A DNA stretch of 64,000 nucleotides from Amycolatopsis sp. CA-126428 (GTDB lineage Bacteria; Actinomycetota; Actinomycetes; Mycobacteriales; Pseudonocardiaceae), in assembly GCF_002904335.1 (NCBI RefSeq), contig NZ_PPHF01000181.1, positions 1 to 64,000 of the forward strand, written 5' to 3'. A model generated the notes under the pieces. The model did no database searches. It was not told where the DNA came from and saw nothing but the letters and a program-made list of their open reading frames with translations. This document shows, piece by piece, positions 8,499 to 18,783 of this stretch; position 1 is the first letter of the stretch, and each line of letters opens with the position of its first letter. A program made the position numbers and the translations under genes.

Positions 8499-11400
8499 TC
8501 AATTCCGGGCGGGCAACGCGGCCTCCGGAACGCCCAGCACCGTGAAGATCTCCAGAGCCGCCGCGCGCGACTCCGAGGCGGCCGCCGTGTCCCCGCGAGA
8601 CTCCTGGACCGCGGCGGCCACCCGCAGGGCCCGTGCCTCGTGCAACCGCTGTCCGTTCTCCCGCGCACCCTTCAGCGCCCGGCCGATGTACCGCGAAGCC
8701 GCCGGGCGGTCGCCCAGGTCCAGGCACGCCGCCGCCAGCTCGGTCAGCGCCGCGCATTCCAGCACCCGCATGCCCGTCTCGTTCATCTTGGCCAGGGCCA
8801 GCTCCGTATGCGTCACCGCGTCCGACGGGTGACCGATCGCGCGGTGCGCGGCGGCGAGCCCGATGAGAACGGACGTCTCGCCGTAGCGGAAGTGGATTTT
8901 CCGGGCCAGCTCCAGCGCCACCGAGTACCCCTCGATGCTGTCCGCGACCCGTCCCCGCCGCCGGGCGACGGTCGCGAGAATCTCCAGCGCGCCCGCTTCC
9001 TGCCGGCGTTCGCCAAGCTCACGACCCTTTTCCAAGGCCTGACGGGCGCGCTTTTCCGCATCGCCGTAGCGTCCGAGGTCGCAGTAGGTCTCGGCCAGGC
9101 ACACCAGGTTGTTCGTGAACATGTTCCGCAGTCCCCACTGCTCGCACAGCAGCAGTCCTTCCTCGTGGCATTCCGCGGATTCCCGCATCCGGCCCGCGGT
9201 CCAGTGGGCCAGCCCGAGCCCGTTGAGCGCGAGCAGCCGGACGTACCGGTTGCCGCTCCGCTCGCTGAGCTCGACGGCCTCGGTGTGCCACCGGATCGCC
9301 GTCTCGACCCGGCCCAGCGACAGCAGCGAAACACCGACGTAGTTGGTCTCGCGCGCCTCGGTCCCCAGGTCGCCGATCTGCCGGGCGATGGCCAGCGCGC
9401 GCTCGTGGTGGCGCATCCCGTCGTGCGGCCTGCCCAGCTGCGAGTACACCCGGCCGAGTCCGTGCCGCGCCTCCGACTCGGCCGCGGGGTCCATGCCCGT
9501 CCCGCCGCATTCGAGAGCTTCCTCGTACCGGGCGATCGCGGCGTCGTAGTCGCTCAGGTAGTAGGCGATCGTCCCGCGCAGCACGAGCACCGAGACCTCG
9601 GCGAGGCGATCGCCCGCTTCGCGGGCGGCGCCCAGGGCGGCGTTGGCCACCGCGAGCCCGTCCGCCGCGAGCCCGCGCCCGGCGTAGTAGCCACGCAGTG
9701 TGTCAGCCAGCAACGTGCTGTAGCGGCGAAGCTGGGGCGACCGAGCCGCGCGTTCGACCGCGGCGACGAGGTTCGGGCGCTCCTCGTCGAGCCAGCGCAT
9801 CGCCGGCTCGTCGTCCTCGAACGACGCCTCGGGTGCCGACGTGGCCAGGATCCGGCGGAACAGCGGGTACAGCCGCTGCGTGGCGGCCACCGCGGTGTCC
9901 AGGTAGTACTCGTACAGCCGCGCGTCGGCCGCGGCCAGCTCGCCGGCCACCTCGTCGGCCCGCGCGCGGTCGGCGGCGTATTCGCGCAGCAGGTCGTGGA
10001 ACTGGAACCGGGTGGCGCTGCGCCGGGTGAGCAGGCTCGCCGCCACCAGCCGGTCGAGGCAGCGCCGGGTGTCCGGGCCGGCCGGCGCCTCCGCCGCGGC
10101 GAGGCCGAAATCGGGTCCCGGGATCCGGCCCAGCAGCCGGAACACGCGCCGCGCCGGTTCGTCGAGCGCCTGGTAGGACAGCTGGAACGTCGCGCGCACG
10201 GCGACGTCCGGGTCGCCCTCGATGGCCAGCTCCGCCAGCGGGTCGGCCCGCAGCGCGGCCACGTAGTCCCCGATCGAGGAGTACCTGCCACCCACCAGGT
10301 TCGCCGCGGCGATCCGCAGCGCCAGCGGCAGGTGCCCGCACAGGCCGGCGAGCCGGTCGACGGCCCGCGGTTCGGCGTCGACCAGGCCGGGGTCGAGCAG
10401 GTCGGTGAGCAGCGTCCGGGCGTCCGAGGTGGTCAGCACGTCCAGGGCGAGCACCCGGGCGTCGTTGAGCACGGTCAGCCCGCGCAGGTCGCCGCGGCTG
10501 GTCACCAGCGCCGCGCAGCCGGGGTTGGGCGGCAGCAGCGGCCGGACCTGATCGGCGGCGGCGGCGTTGTCCAGCACCACCAGCACCCGCCGTCCGGCCA
10601 GCAGCGTCCGGTAGAGCACGACCTGCTCGTCCAGCGTCACCGGCACCCGCGAGGCGGACACGCCGAGTGCGCGCAGGCACAGCGTCAGCGCCTGGGTCTT
10701 GGACAACGGCGAGGTCGACGCGTACCCGCGCAGGTCGACGAACAGCTGGCCGTCCGGGAAGCGAGCGGCCATCCGGTGCGCCCAGTGCACGGCCAGCGCG
10801 GTCTTGCCGATCCCCCCGGGCCCCGCGATCGCCAGCGTCCGGTTTCCGGGCGGGTCGCCGAGCAGCGCGTCGAGCTTCGCCAGGTCCGACGTCCGCCCGG
10901 AGAAGCTGGGCAGGTCCGCGGGGAGCTGGCAGGCGGCGGGAAGCGGTTCGGCGGCGGCCGGCTCTTCCGCTGCGGTCAGGATCGCGCGGTGCGCCGCGCG
11001 CAGCCGCGGGCCCGGCTCGACACCGAGCTCCTCGGCGAGCATCCGGTGCACGTCACGGTAGGTTTCCAGCGCGTCCGCCTGCCGCCCGCACCGGTGCAGC
11101 GCCAGGATGTACAGCGCCCAGAACGACTCCTGCCAGGAGTGTTGCCGGGTCAGGGTGGCGAGTTCACCGACGATTTCGCGGTGCCGGCCCAGCTCGAGGC
11201 TGACCTCCAGGTAGCGTTCACGGGTGCGCAGCAGCTCCTCGGCGAGCGGGACGGCCTCGTCGCGGTGCAGCGACTCGGACGGGATGTCGGCCAGCGGCGC
11301 ACCCCGCCGGCACGCCAGCGCCTCGGCCAGCAGCGTCCGCTCGGTCTCCAGGTCGGCCTCGCGAGCCCGTCCGACGAGCGAGCGGAAGCGCTCCAGGTCC

Positions 11401-11696
11401 GACTGCCCGGGCTCCAGCCGCAGCAGGTAGCCGTCCGGGCGCGTCTCGATCAGGGCCTCGCCGAGCGCGCGCCGCAGCCTTTGCGCGTAGAGCTGCGCGC
11501 TCTTGCGCGCGGTGGGGGGTTGCACGCCGCCCCACAGGTACTCGGCGAGCCGGTCCAAGGTGATCGTGGCGTTCGCGCGCAGCAGCAGCGCGGCGAGCAC
11601 GATGCGCAGCTTCGGCCCGTTGACCGGGACCGGCGTGCCACCGCGTGTCACCTCGAGCGGACCGAGGATTCCGAACCTCAGATCGGATGTGCCCAC
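8499..11696 (-). CDS. AfsR/SARP-family regulator with NB-ARC ATPase and TPR domains
   Basis: This is a 1065-aa protein counted from the GTG at 11696, which has GAGGGGA just upstream; the open frame runs further up to 11795 without support. Order: winged-helix DNA-binding domain (~5-95), bacterial transcriptional activation domain (~100-250, ending in LGVEPGPRLRAAHRAIL), NB-ARC-type ATPase with P-loop GPGGIGKTALA (~290) and LVVLDNAA, then C-terminal tetratricopeptide repeats (~640-1040). Such proteins activate secondary-metabolite genes by binding heptameric direct repeats and recruiting RNA polymerase. It lies directly downstream of mbtH on the same strand at the left edge of the NRPS cluster, so it is a likely pathway regulator. 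Confidence 0.9.
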   Translation of the reverse strand: MGTSDLRFGILGPLEVTRGGTPVPVNGPKLRIVLAALLLRANATITLDRLAEYLWGGVQPPTARKSAQLYAQRLRRALGEALIETRPDGYLLRLEPGQSDLERFRSLVGRAREADLETERTLLAEALACRRGAPLADIPSESLHRDEAVPLAEELLRTRERYLEVSLELGRHREIVGELATLTRQHSWQESFWALYILALHRCGRQADALETYRDVHRMLAEELGVEPGPRLRAAHRAILTAAEEPAAAEPLPAACQLPADLPSFSGRTSDLAKLDALLGDPPGNRTLAIAGPGGIGKTALAVHWAHRMAARFPDGQLFVDLRGYASTSPLSKTQALTLCLRALGVSASRVPVTLDEQVVLYRTLLAGRRVLVVLDNAAAADQVRPLLPPNPGCAALVTSRGDLRGLTVLNDARVLALDVLTTSDARTLLTDLLDPGLVDAEPRAVDRLAGLCGHLPLALRIAAANLVGGRYSSIGDYVAALRADPLAELAIEGDPDVAVRATFQLSYQALDEPARRVFRLLGRIPGPDFGLAAAEAPAGPDTRRCLDRLVAASLLTRRSATRFQFHDLLREYAADRARADEVAGELAAADARLYEYYLDTAVAATQRLYPLFRRILATSAPEASFEDDEPAMRWLDEERPNLVAAVERAARSPQLRRYSTLLADTLRGYYAGRGLAADGLAVANAALGAAREAGDRLAEVSVLVLRGTIAYYLSDYDAAIARYEEALECGGTGMDPAAESEARHGLGRVYSQLGRPHDGMRHHERALAIARQIGDLGTEARETNYVGVSLLSLGRVETAIRWHTEAVELSERSGNRYVRLLALNGLGLAHWTAGRMRESAECHEEGLLLCEQWGLRNMFTNNLVCLAETYCDLGRYGDAEKRARQALEKGRELGERRQEAGALEILATVARRRGRVADSIEGYSVALELARKIHFRYGETSVLIGLAAAHRAIGHPSDAVTHTELALAKMNETGMRVLECAALTELAAACLDLGDRPAASRYIGRALKGARENGQRLHEARALRVAAAVQESRGDTAAASESRAAALEIFTVLGVPEAALPARN

Positions 11697-11857
11697 GTCT
11701 TCCCCTCGCACGGGCAGCACGAGGTGGGTCGGCCGTCCGCTGCCGACCAGGGTAACGGGGTATTGAGCTCGACGGCCCAGTCGCCACCGCGGCACGGATG
11801 CCCCGGCTCACCGCCGCCGGTCCTGGTCCACGTCGAGGCCGGAACGGAGTCGAGGTA

Positions 11858-11898
11858 CGGGGGGCGGATCCTCCGCCGAGCGGAAAACCCGCCCCCCG
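11858..11898 (-). terminator. Hairpin after mbtH
   Basis: CGGGGGGCGG (11858-11867) pairs with CCGCCCCCCG (11889-11898) in a 10-bp GC stem just downstream of the mbtH stop codon. It probably separates the sbnB-sbnA-NRPS-mbtH transcript from the regulator gene. Confidence 0.6.
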
Positions 11899-11910
11899 GG
11901 GATATCCGGG

Positions 11911-12114
11911 TCAGTGAGCCGCGGCCATGCGCTCGCGCAAGCTGCGCGGCCGCATGTCGGTCCACACCGCGTCGATGTGGGCGAGGCAGTCCTCCTGCGG
12001 TCCGGTCGTGCCCTCCGCGTGCCAGCCGGTGGGCAGGTCGCGGTCCGCGGGCCAGATCGAGTACTGCTCCTCGTCGTTGACGACGACCTGGAACGTGCCG
12101 GTGTTCTCGAACAT
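11911..12114 (-). CDS. MbtH-like NRPS accessory protein
   Basis: This 67-aa protein has the hallmarks of the MbtH family: [10 protein letters not shown], a LPTGWHAEG segment and the Trp residues of the DAVWTDMRP region. MbtH-like proteins bind adenylation domains and are often needed for their folding or activity. The gene lies 28 bp downstream of a free-standing A-PCP gene and is probably its partner, but it could serve all five A domains of the cluster. It is the last gene of the sbnB-sbnA-NRPS-mbtH operon. Confidence 0.95.
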   Translation of the reverse strand: MFENTGTFQVVVNDEEQYSIWPADRDLPTGWHAEGTTGPQEDCLAHIDAVWTDMRPRSLRERMAAAH

Positions 12115-12142
12115 CGTGGGTGCCCTTTCGGTTTCGGAAAAC

Positions 12143-13921
12143 TCAGTGGACTTCGGCCAGGTCGGCCAGGAGGAGCTGTTCGATGCGTGCGGCCGTGTCC
12201 TGCACGGTCGGGTATTCGAAGATCAGCTTGATCGGCAGGTTCAGCTCGTAGGCCTGCCGCAGCCGGCTGAGCACCCGCACCGCCAGCAGCGAATGGCCGC
12301 CGGCGTCCAGGAAGTCGCGGTCGATGCTGACGCGGTCCAGGCCGAGCACCGCGCACCAGATCGCCGCGACCGTCTCCTCGGTGGTCGTCCGGGGCGCCAG
12401 GAACGCCGCCGGCTCCTCCTCCGGTGTGGTGGGGGCCACCGCCGTCAGCGCGTTGCGGTCGACCTTCCCGCTGGCCAGCAACGGCAACGCGGCCACGAAG
12501 GTGATCGTGCTGGGAATCGCGTACGACGTGAGGTGCTCGCCGAGGTGGGCCCGCAGGTCGGCGCCGGTCGTCTTCGGTTCGGCCACCACGTACGCGGCCA
12601 GCTGCTTGCCGCCCGCGATCGCGGGGACCGCCACCACCGCCGCCCCCAGCACGGCCGGGTGGGCCACCAGCGCGGCCTCGACCTCACCCAGCTCGACGCG
12701 GACGCCGCGGATCTTCACCTGGTTGTCGACGCGGCCGAGGAACGTGATCGTCCCGTCGGCGCGGCGGACCGCCCGGTCACCGGTGCGGTAGACGCGCCGG
12801 CCGCCGGGAGCCGGCACGAAGGCCAGCGCGGTGCGGCGCGGGTCGCCGAGGTAGCCGCGGGCCAGTCCTTCGCCGCCGATGCACAGCTCGCCGGTCTCCC
12901 CGGCCGGGACCTCATCGAGCCGCGCGTCGCGGACACGCACCTCGCACGCGGTCATGTCGGTGCCGATCGGCACGCTCTCGTCGGCGGACAGGCCGTCCTC
13001 GATCGTCACCCGGTGGTAGGTCGAGTCGATCGACGCCTCGGTCACCCCCCACGTGTTGTCCAGCTCGACGGTGCCGCCGAAGCGGGCCGAGAAGCGCCGG
13101 GCGGTGATCGGGCGCAGGGCTTCGCCACTGCTCAACGCCGACCGCAGCGACGCCAGGCCCGCCATGTCGTCGTCGGTGAGCGCGTCCAGGAACAGGTCCA
13201 GCACGCTCGGCACGAACTGCAGGTGCACCACCCGGTACTTGACGGCGGCGTCGATGATGGCCCGCGGATCGCGGTGCGCGCCCGGCTCCAGCACGGCCAC
13301 CCGGCCACCGTGCATCAGCGGCCAGAACAGTTCCACGGCAGCGTCGTCGAAGGTGAGCGTGGTCTTGTGCAGGACGGTTTCGCCCGGCCGCAGGTCGTGG
13401 CGGTCCTGCATCCAGCGCATCCGGTTGATCCAGCCGGTGTGCGGGCACCCGACGCCCTTCGGCCGGCCGGTCGAACCGGACGTGCAGTAGACGGCCGCGA
13501 GGTTGTCCCCGCCGGTCGCCGCGGACACGGGCACCGGGGAACCGGTGGTCGCGACGAGCACGGGCTGCTGCCCCAGCGACACCATCCGGTCCACACAGGA
13601 CGGCTGGGTCAGGGTGATCCGGGCCCCCGCGATGTCGAGGGTGTCGGCCACGCGCTGGTCCGGGGAGTCGGGCTCGACCGGCACGTAGGCGCCGCCGGCC
13701 CGCAGCACGGCGAGGACGCCGACGACCATCTCCACCGCCCGGTCCATCACGACGCCGACGCGCACCTCGGGGCCGACGCCGAGCGCCTTGAGGCGGGCCG
13801 CGGTGGCGTTGGCCAGCTCGTCCAGTTCGCGGTAGGTCAGGGCCCGCCGCGCGTCGACGACGGCCTGCGCGTCCGGCGTGCGGGCCGCCTGCGCGGCGAT
13901 CAGCCGGTCCAATGTGGTCAT
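12143..13921 (-). CDS. Free-standing NRPS adenylation-PCP didomain protein
   Basis: This 592-aa protein starts at the ATG 13921 ([11 protein letters not shown]); the frame upstream of it overlaps sbnA and is a shadow. It has an A domain (~1-505) with [12 protein letters not shown] (A3) and RTGD (A7), then a PCP (~510-580) whose phosphopantetheine site is [12 protein letters not shown]. There is no condensation domain. Reading the specificity pocket by eye gives D-D-V-Q-L-S-N-I-D, which matches no code I remember. Its position beside sbnA/sbnB makes 2,3-diaminopropionate a reasonable candidate, but that is inference. It most likely supplies the third residue to the terminal C domain of the 30750-38192 synthetase. 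Confidence 0.9.
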   Translation of the reverse strand: MTTLDRLIAAQAARTPDAQAVVDARRALTYRELDELANATAARLKALGVGPEVRVGVVMDRAVEMVVGVLAVLRAGGAYVPVEPDSPDQRVADTLDIAGARITLTQPSCVDRMVSLGQQPVLVATTGSPVPVSAATGGDNLAAVYCTSGSTGRPKGVGCPHTGWINRMRWMQDRHDLRPGETVLHKTTLTFDDAAVELFWPLMHGGRVAVLEPGAHRDPRAIIDAAVKYRVVHLQFVPSVLDLFLDALTDDDMAGLASLRSALSSGEALRPITARRFSARFGGTVELDNTWGVTEASIDSTYHRVTIEDGLSADESVPIGTDMTACEVRVRDARLDEVPAGETGELCIGGEGLARGYLGDPRRTALAFVPAPGGRRVYRTGDRAVRRADGTITFLGRVDNQVKIRGVRVELGEVEAALVAHPAVLGAAVVAVPAIAGGKQLAAYVVAEPKTTGADLRAHLGEHLTSYAIPSTITFVAALPLLASGKVDRNALTAVAPTTPEEEPAAFLAPRTTTEETVAAIWCAVLGLDRVSIDRDFLDAGGHSLLAVRVLSRLRQAYELNLPIKLIFEYPTVQDTAARIEQLLLADLAEVH

Positions 13922-13965
13922 GATTTCTCCTTCGATCCCAAGCGATCGGTCGGCGCGGCCACCGC

Positions 13966-14961
13966 TCACCCGACCGCGGTCATCGGCTCGGGGCGGCGGG
14001 TGCCTGCCCCCGGTTCGAGCACATCCGGGCCGTAGCCGGCCCGCAGCCATTCGTCGTCGTAGACGGTTTGCAAGTAGCGTTCGCCGAGGTCGGGCGAGAT
14101 GGCGACGGCCGTGCCCTGCCGCGGCGAGCCGGCCAGCCACGCCAGCGCCCCGGCGACCACGGTGCCGGTGGAACCGCCGAGCAGGAACCCCTGCCGGGCC
14201 AGCGCCCGGCAGGTCCGCGCGGTTTCGGCTTCGTCCACCAGCACCACGTCGTCCACATAGGACCGATCGAGCAACGGCGGCCGGAACCCCATGCCCAGGC
14301 CGGGGATCAGCCGCCGCCCGGGCGGTCCGCCGAAGCTGACCGAGCCGTGGGTGTCGACCGCGATGATCAGCGCGCTGCTGCCGGTGTCACGCAGGTAGCG
14401 CGCGCAGCCCATCAGGGTGCCGGTCGTGCCCGCGCCGACGAACAGCAGCTCGAGCTCCGGGAACCGGTGCAGGATGGCCGGGGCGGTGCGCCGGTAGTGC
14501 GCCGTCCAGTTCGCCGGGTTGGCGTACTGGTTGGTCCACACACAACGCTCGTCCGCCGCGAGCAGCTCGCGGATCAGCGCCACCCGGGCGGCGACCAGGC
14601 CGCCGGTGGGGTGCGGGGTGGTGACGACGTGGACGGTGGCGCCGAGCGCGCGCATCAGCGCGACGGTGGTGGGGTTGCACCGGCTGTCGGTGACGCAGAC
14701 GAACCCGAGGCCGCGGTTGGCCGCGACCGCGCTCAACGCGACGCCGAGGTTGCCCGACGAGGACTCGACCAGGATCGAGTCCGGCCGCAGCACCCCGCTG
14801 CGCTGCGCCCGGTCGACCATCTCGGCCGCGACCTTCAGCTTGACCGAGCCGCCGAAGTTGAAGCCCTCGCACTTGAGGTGCAGGCCCGGGTGGAACGTGG
14901 GGCCGAGGTCGATGAAGAGATCGTCCTCCACGTACTGGTGTGGTCCGGTGATGACCGGCAT
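13966..14961 (-). CDS. sbnA: SbnA-type PLP enzyme, N-(2-amino-2-carboxyethyl)-L-glutamate synthase
   Basis: This 331-aa protein belongs to the cysteine synthase fold-type II PLP family. The likely PLP lysine lies in GGSVKLKVA, followed by the substrate loop ESSSGNLGVA and the phosphate loop GAGTTGTLMG. The N-terminal GPHQYVEDDLFIDL matches the SbnA subgroup, which condenses O-phospho-L-serine with L-glutamate. The neighbouring sbnB supplies the second step, and together they make L-2,3-diaminopropionate. The start has GGGAGG ten bases upstream. The sbnB stop lies 34 bp upstream and the A-PCP start 44 bp downstream, so these are one operon. Confidence 0.88.
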   Translation of the reverse strand: MPVITGPHQYVEDDLFIDLGPTFHPGLHLKCEGFNFGGSVKLKVAAEMVDRAQRSGVLRPDSILVESSSGNLGVALSAVAANRGLGFVCVTDSRCNPTTVALMRALGATVHVVTTPHPTGGLVAARVALIRELLAADERCVWTNQYANPANWTAHYRRTAPAILHRFPELELLFVGAGTTGTLMGCARYLRDTGSSALIIAVDTHGSVSFGGPPGRRLIPGLGMGFRPPLLDRSYVDDVVLVDEAETARTCRALARQGFLLGGSTGTVVAGALAWLAGSPRQGTAVAISPDLGERYLQTVYDDEWLRAGYGPDVLEPGAGTRRPEPMTAVG

Positions 14962-14995
14962 GACTGGTCGAACCTCCCGTCCGGCGCGCGGCCGC

Positions 14996-16042
14996 TCAGC
15001 CGTGCCTGCGCAGTTCGTGGAAGAACCCGTCGACGGTGATCGCTCCGGCGTCCCGCGCGCGGCCCTGGACGAGCTTGGCCACCGCGAGGTCGAGCACGCC
15101 GAGCCCGAAGGGGGAGAACACGATGGTGCCGGCCGCCGGCGGGACGACGGCGCCGGTGAGCACGTCGTACAACGTGCCCGCCAGGAAGTTCCGGTTGCCC
15201 GTCTCCTGCTCGGTGAGGTGGACCGAAGTGGCGGCCCGCAGGCAGTGGTCGGCGTCGTCGACGAAGTTGGCCGCCGCCCGGATCACCGACGGCGCCAGGT
15301 CGCGCAGCGAGACGTGCAGCACCACCGGGTGGTGGTCGAACCACTCCGGCGCGTCGATGTGCGGGGTGGCGGCCACGGTGGCGAAGACGATCAGGTCGCT
15401 GCCGCGCACGAGGCTCTCGGCATCCGGGTGCACCTCGGCGGGCACGCCGTCGCGCTCGATGCGGTCGCGCAGCCCGCCGGCGTGCTCGGCCGACAGGTCG
15501 TGGATGCCGATCCGCTCGAACTCCCAGCCGTCCGCCCGCAGGTACTCGTAGACGTAGCGGCTGATCAGCCCGGCCCCGACGATGCCGAGCCGGCGCGGGG
15601 CGGACCGGCCCGCGGTGAGGGTGCGCGCGGCGAGCGCCGCGGACGCCGCCGTGCGGGCGGCGCTGATGATCGAGGCCTCCAGGCACGCGGTCGGGTACCC
15701 GGTGCGCTGGTCGTTGAGGATCATCACCGCGGAGGCGCGCGGCAGCCCGCTGGCGATGTTTCCGGGGAAGCTGGAGATCCACTTGATCCCGTCCACCCCG
15801 ATCGCGCCGCCCGCCGAGGCGGGCAGCGCGATGATGCGCGAGGCCGGCCGCTCCGGGAACCGCAGGAAATAGGACGGCGGGTTGACCGTCGCCCCCGCGC
15901 CGTGGGTGCGGTAGGCCTCCTCGACGACGTCGATCACCTCGCGTCGCGCCCCGTCGAGCACCTGGTGCACCACGGCGCCGGGCACCACGGTGAACGACGG
16001 CGCCGTCTGGGCCGCGTCCAGGTCCGTCACAGCGATGGTCAT
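14996..16042 (-). CDS. sbnB: SbnB-type N-(2-amino-2-carboxyethyl)-L-glutamate dehydrogenase
   Basis: This 348-aa protein belongs to the ornithine cyclodeaminase/mu-crystallin family, with an NAD-binding GIVGAGLISRYV motif and DGIKWISSFPGN in the substrate region. In siderophore pathways SbnB oxidatively cleaves the SbnA product to L-2,3-diaminopropionate plus 2-oxoglutarate. Pairing with sbnA makes this role much more likely than cyclodeaminase activity. It is the first gene of the leftward operon, 185 bp from the divergent glutamate mutase operon. Confidence 0.88.
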   Translation of the reverse strand: MTIAVTDLDAAQTAPSFTVVPGAVVHQVLDGARREVIDVVEEAYRTHGAGATVNPPSYFLRFPERPASRIIALPASAGGAIGVDGIKWISSFPGNIASGLPRASAVMILNDQRTGYPTACLEASIISAARTAASAALAARTLTAGRSAPRRLGIVGAGLISRYVYEYLRADGWEFERIGIHDLSAEHAGGLRDRIERDGVPAEVHPDAESLVRGSDLIVFATVAATPHIDAPEWFDHHPVVLHVSLRDLAPSVIRAAANFVDDADHCLRAATSVHLTEQETGNRNFLAGTLYDVLTGAVVPPAAGTIVFSPFGLGVLDLAVAKLVQGRARDAGAITVDGFFHELRRHG

Positions 16043-16092
16043 CTGCAGCTCCGTCTTCTCGGCTCGGTCGATGCCAGCGATGACACCGGCGG

Positions 16093-16173
16093 CCGCCTTC
16101 GAGCCGCCTTCACCGCGCCATCACCGCACGGCGGGGCGCCACCGGTCCGGTGAAGGCGCGGCGATACCGGCGA
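16093..16173. promoter_or_regulatory. Divergent promoter region with 11-bp-spaced direct repeats (candidate SARP operators)
   Basis: Between sbnB and the glutamate mutase gene there are three consecutive 11-mers: CCGCCTTCGAG (16093-16103), CCGCCTTCACC (16104-16114) and GCGCCATCACC (16115-16125). On the plus strand GAAGGCGCGGC (16152-16162) and GATACCGGCGA (16163-16173) follow the same period. SARPs typically bind heptamers repeated every 11 bp. The repeats are less regular than those near 39.4-39.5 and 42.9 kb, so this assignment is tentative. Confidence 0.45.
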
Positions 16174-16227
16174 GGAGTCCGCTGTGCCGAGCCAATCCAC
16201 GCGAACCGGCACGACGGAAGGACCTGC

Positions 16228-16641
16228 ATGGCCCCGCAAAGACTCGTGATCCTCGGGGTCGCGGAGAGCGACGCCCACGCCGTGGCCAACCGGCTGATCG
16301 CCATGCACCTCGGCCAAGCCGGCTTCGAGGTGGTCAACCTCGGCACGTGCACACCGCTGGCGGACTTCGCCGCGGCGCTGCGCCGGCACCCCACCGCGGA
16401 AGCGGTGCTGATCGGCAGCCTGAACGGGCACGTGCACGCCGACTTGCGGGACTTGCCCGCGCTGCGCGCCGAAGGCGAACTGCGGTGCCCGGTGATCGTC
16501 GGCGGCAACCTCGCCGTCGGCGTCGACCGGTCCGCCGACGCCCGGCGCCGGCTGCTGGAGCTCGGCGTCGACCGCGTCCTGACCGACGCGGCCGAGCTGA
16601 TCCCCGTGCTGGACTCGCTGCGGCCGAAGGTGGCGGTGTAG
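16228..16641 (+). CDS. glmS: Glutamate mutase (methylaspartate mutase) S subunit, B12-binding
   Basis: This is a 137-aa protein from the ATG at 16228, preceded by GGAAGGA, and is exactly the usual length of the sigma subunit. It has the cobalamin-binding Rossmann-like signatures: ESDAHAVAN (the DxHxxG loop carrying the lower-ligand His), GSLNGHVHAD and GGNLAVG. The Gly of DxHxxG is Ala here. With the E subunit it rearranges L-glutamate to (2S,3S)-3-methylaspartate using adenosylcobalamin. Two bases separate its stop from the E-subunit GTG. It is the first gene of the rightward biosynthetic operon, so methylaspartate is probably a building block of the peptide. Confidence 0.9.
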   Translation: MAPQRLVILGVAESDAHAVANRLIAMHLGQAGFEVVNLGTCTPLADFAAALRRHPTAEAVLIGSLNGHVHADLRDLPALRAEGELRCPVIVGGNLAVGVDRSADARRRLLELGVDRVLTDAAELIPVLDSLRPKVAV

Positions 16642-16643
16642 CC

Positions 16644-18038
<1,395 letters not shown>

Positions 18039-18040
18039 TC

Positions 18041-18745
18041 ATGCTGGGAGTGCTCGGCGGCATGGGTCCCGCCGCCACCGTCGATTTCCTGGACAAGCTC
18101 GTCCGGGCGACCGAGGCCGAGCGGGACCAGGACCACGTGCCGGTGGTCGTCTGGAACGACCCGCGGGTGCCCGACCGCACCGACGCGCTGTGCCACGGCG
18201 GGCCCGACCCGACCCCGGCGCTGATCACCGGCGCGAGCGCGCTGCTGGCCATGGGTGCCTCGGTGCTGGTGGCCATCTGCAACACCGCGCACCTGTTCCT
18301 GCCGGAGGTCACCGCGGTCACCGGGGCGCGCTTCCTCAGCATGGTCGAAGCGACGGTGGCCGAGGTGACCGGGCTGCTGCCGCCGGGCGTGCCCGTCGGC
18401 CTGCTCGCCGGCACCGCGGCGGCGCAGAGCGACCTTTACGCCGCACCGTTCGCCGAGGCCGGGCGGCCGTTGCTCGTCCCGGCGCCACCGGACCAGGAAG
18501 AAGTGATGGCCGTGATCCGGGCGGTCAAGGCGGGTGACGTGTCCGAGCGGACCGCCGGCCGGCTGCGCGCCGTCACCACCGAACTCCGCGCGGCCGGGGC
18601 GGGCGCGGTCATCGCCGGCTGCACCGAGCTGCCGATCGTCTTCGCCGCCGACCCGCGTCCCGTGGTGCCGGTGATCGACCCGACGGCGGTGCTCGCCGCC
18701 GCCGCCGCACAGCTGTTCCGCCCGGTCCGCCTCGCCGTCGCCTGA
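18041..18745 (+). CDS. Aspartate/glutamate racemase family protein
   Basis: This is a 234-aa protein from the ATG at 18041, with GGAGGAG overlapping the end of the preceding gene. The N-terminal [16 protein letters not shown] and both catalytic cysteine motifs (ICNTAH and AGCTELP) are present, so a PLP-independent two-Cys racemase of the aspartate racemase type is likely active. In this operon it may act on aspartate or 3-methylaspartate. Since the first synthetase already has an epimerase domain, the D-residue may be needed elsewhere in the peptide. Substrate assignment is inference. Confidence 0.85.
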   Translation: MLGVLGGMGPAATVDFLDKLVRATEAERDQDHVPVVVWNDPRVPDRTDALCHGGPDPTPALITGASALLAMGASVLVAICNTAHLFLPEVTAVTGARFLSMVEATVAEVTGLLPPGVPVGLLAGTAAAQSDLYAAPFAEAGRPLLVPAPPDQEEVMAVIRAVKAGDVSERTAGRLRAVTTELRAAGAGAVIAGCTELPIVFAADPRPVVPVIDPTAVLAAAAAQLFRPVRLAVA

Positions 18746-18783
18746 CCGGCCACCCGCACCCCCCTCCACCTGGGAAGGCAGCC

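Noticed and set aside
13922-14140. Longer start for the A-PCP protein
   Set aside because: The added 73 residues lie inside sbnA in another frame and are Arg/Gly-rich; the ATG at 13921 matches the start of A domains.
15990-16643. Upstream extension of the glutamate mutase E subunit
   Set aside because: It overlaps sbnB and the whole S-subunit gene; GTG 16644 gives the family length.
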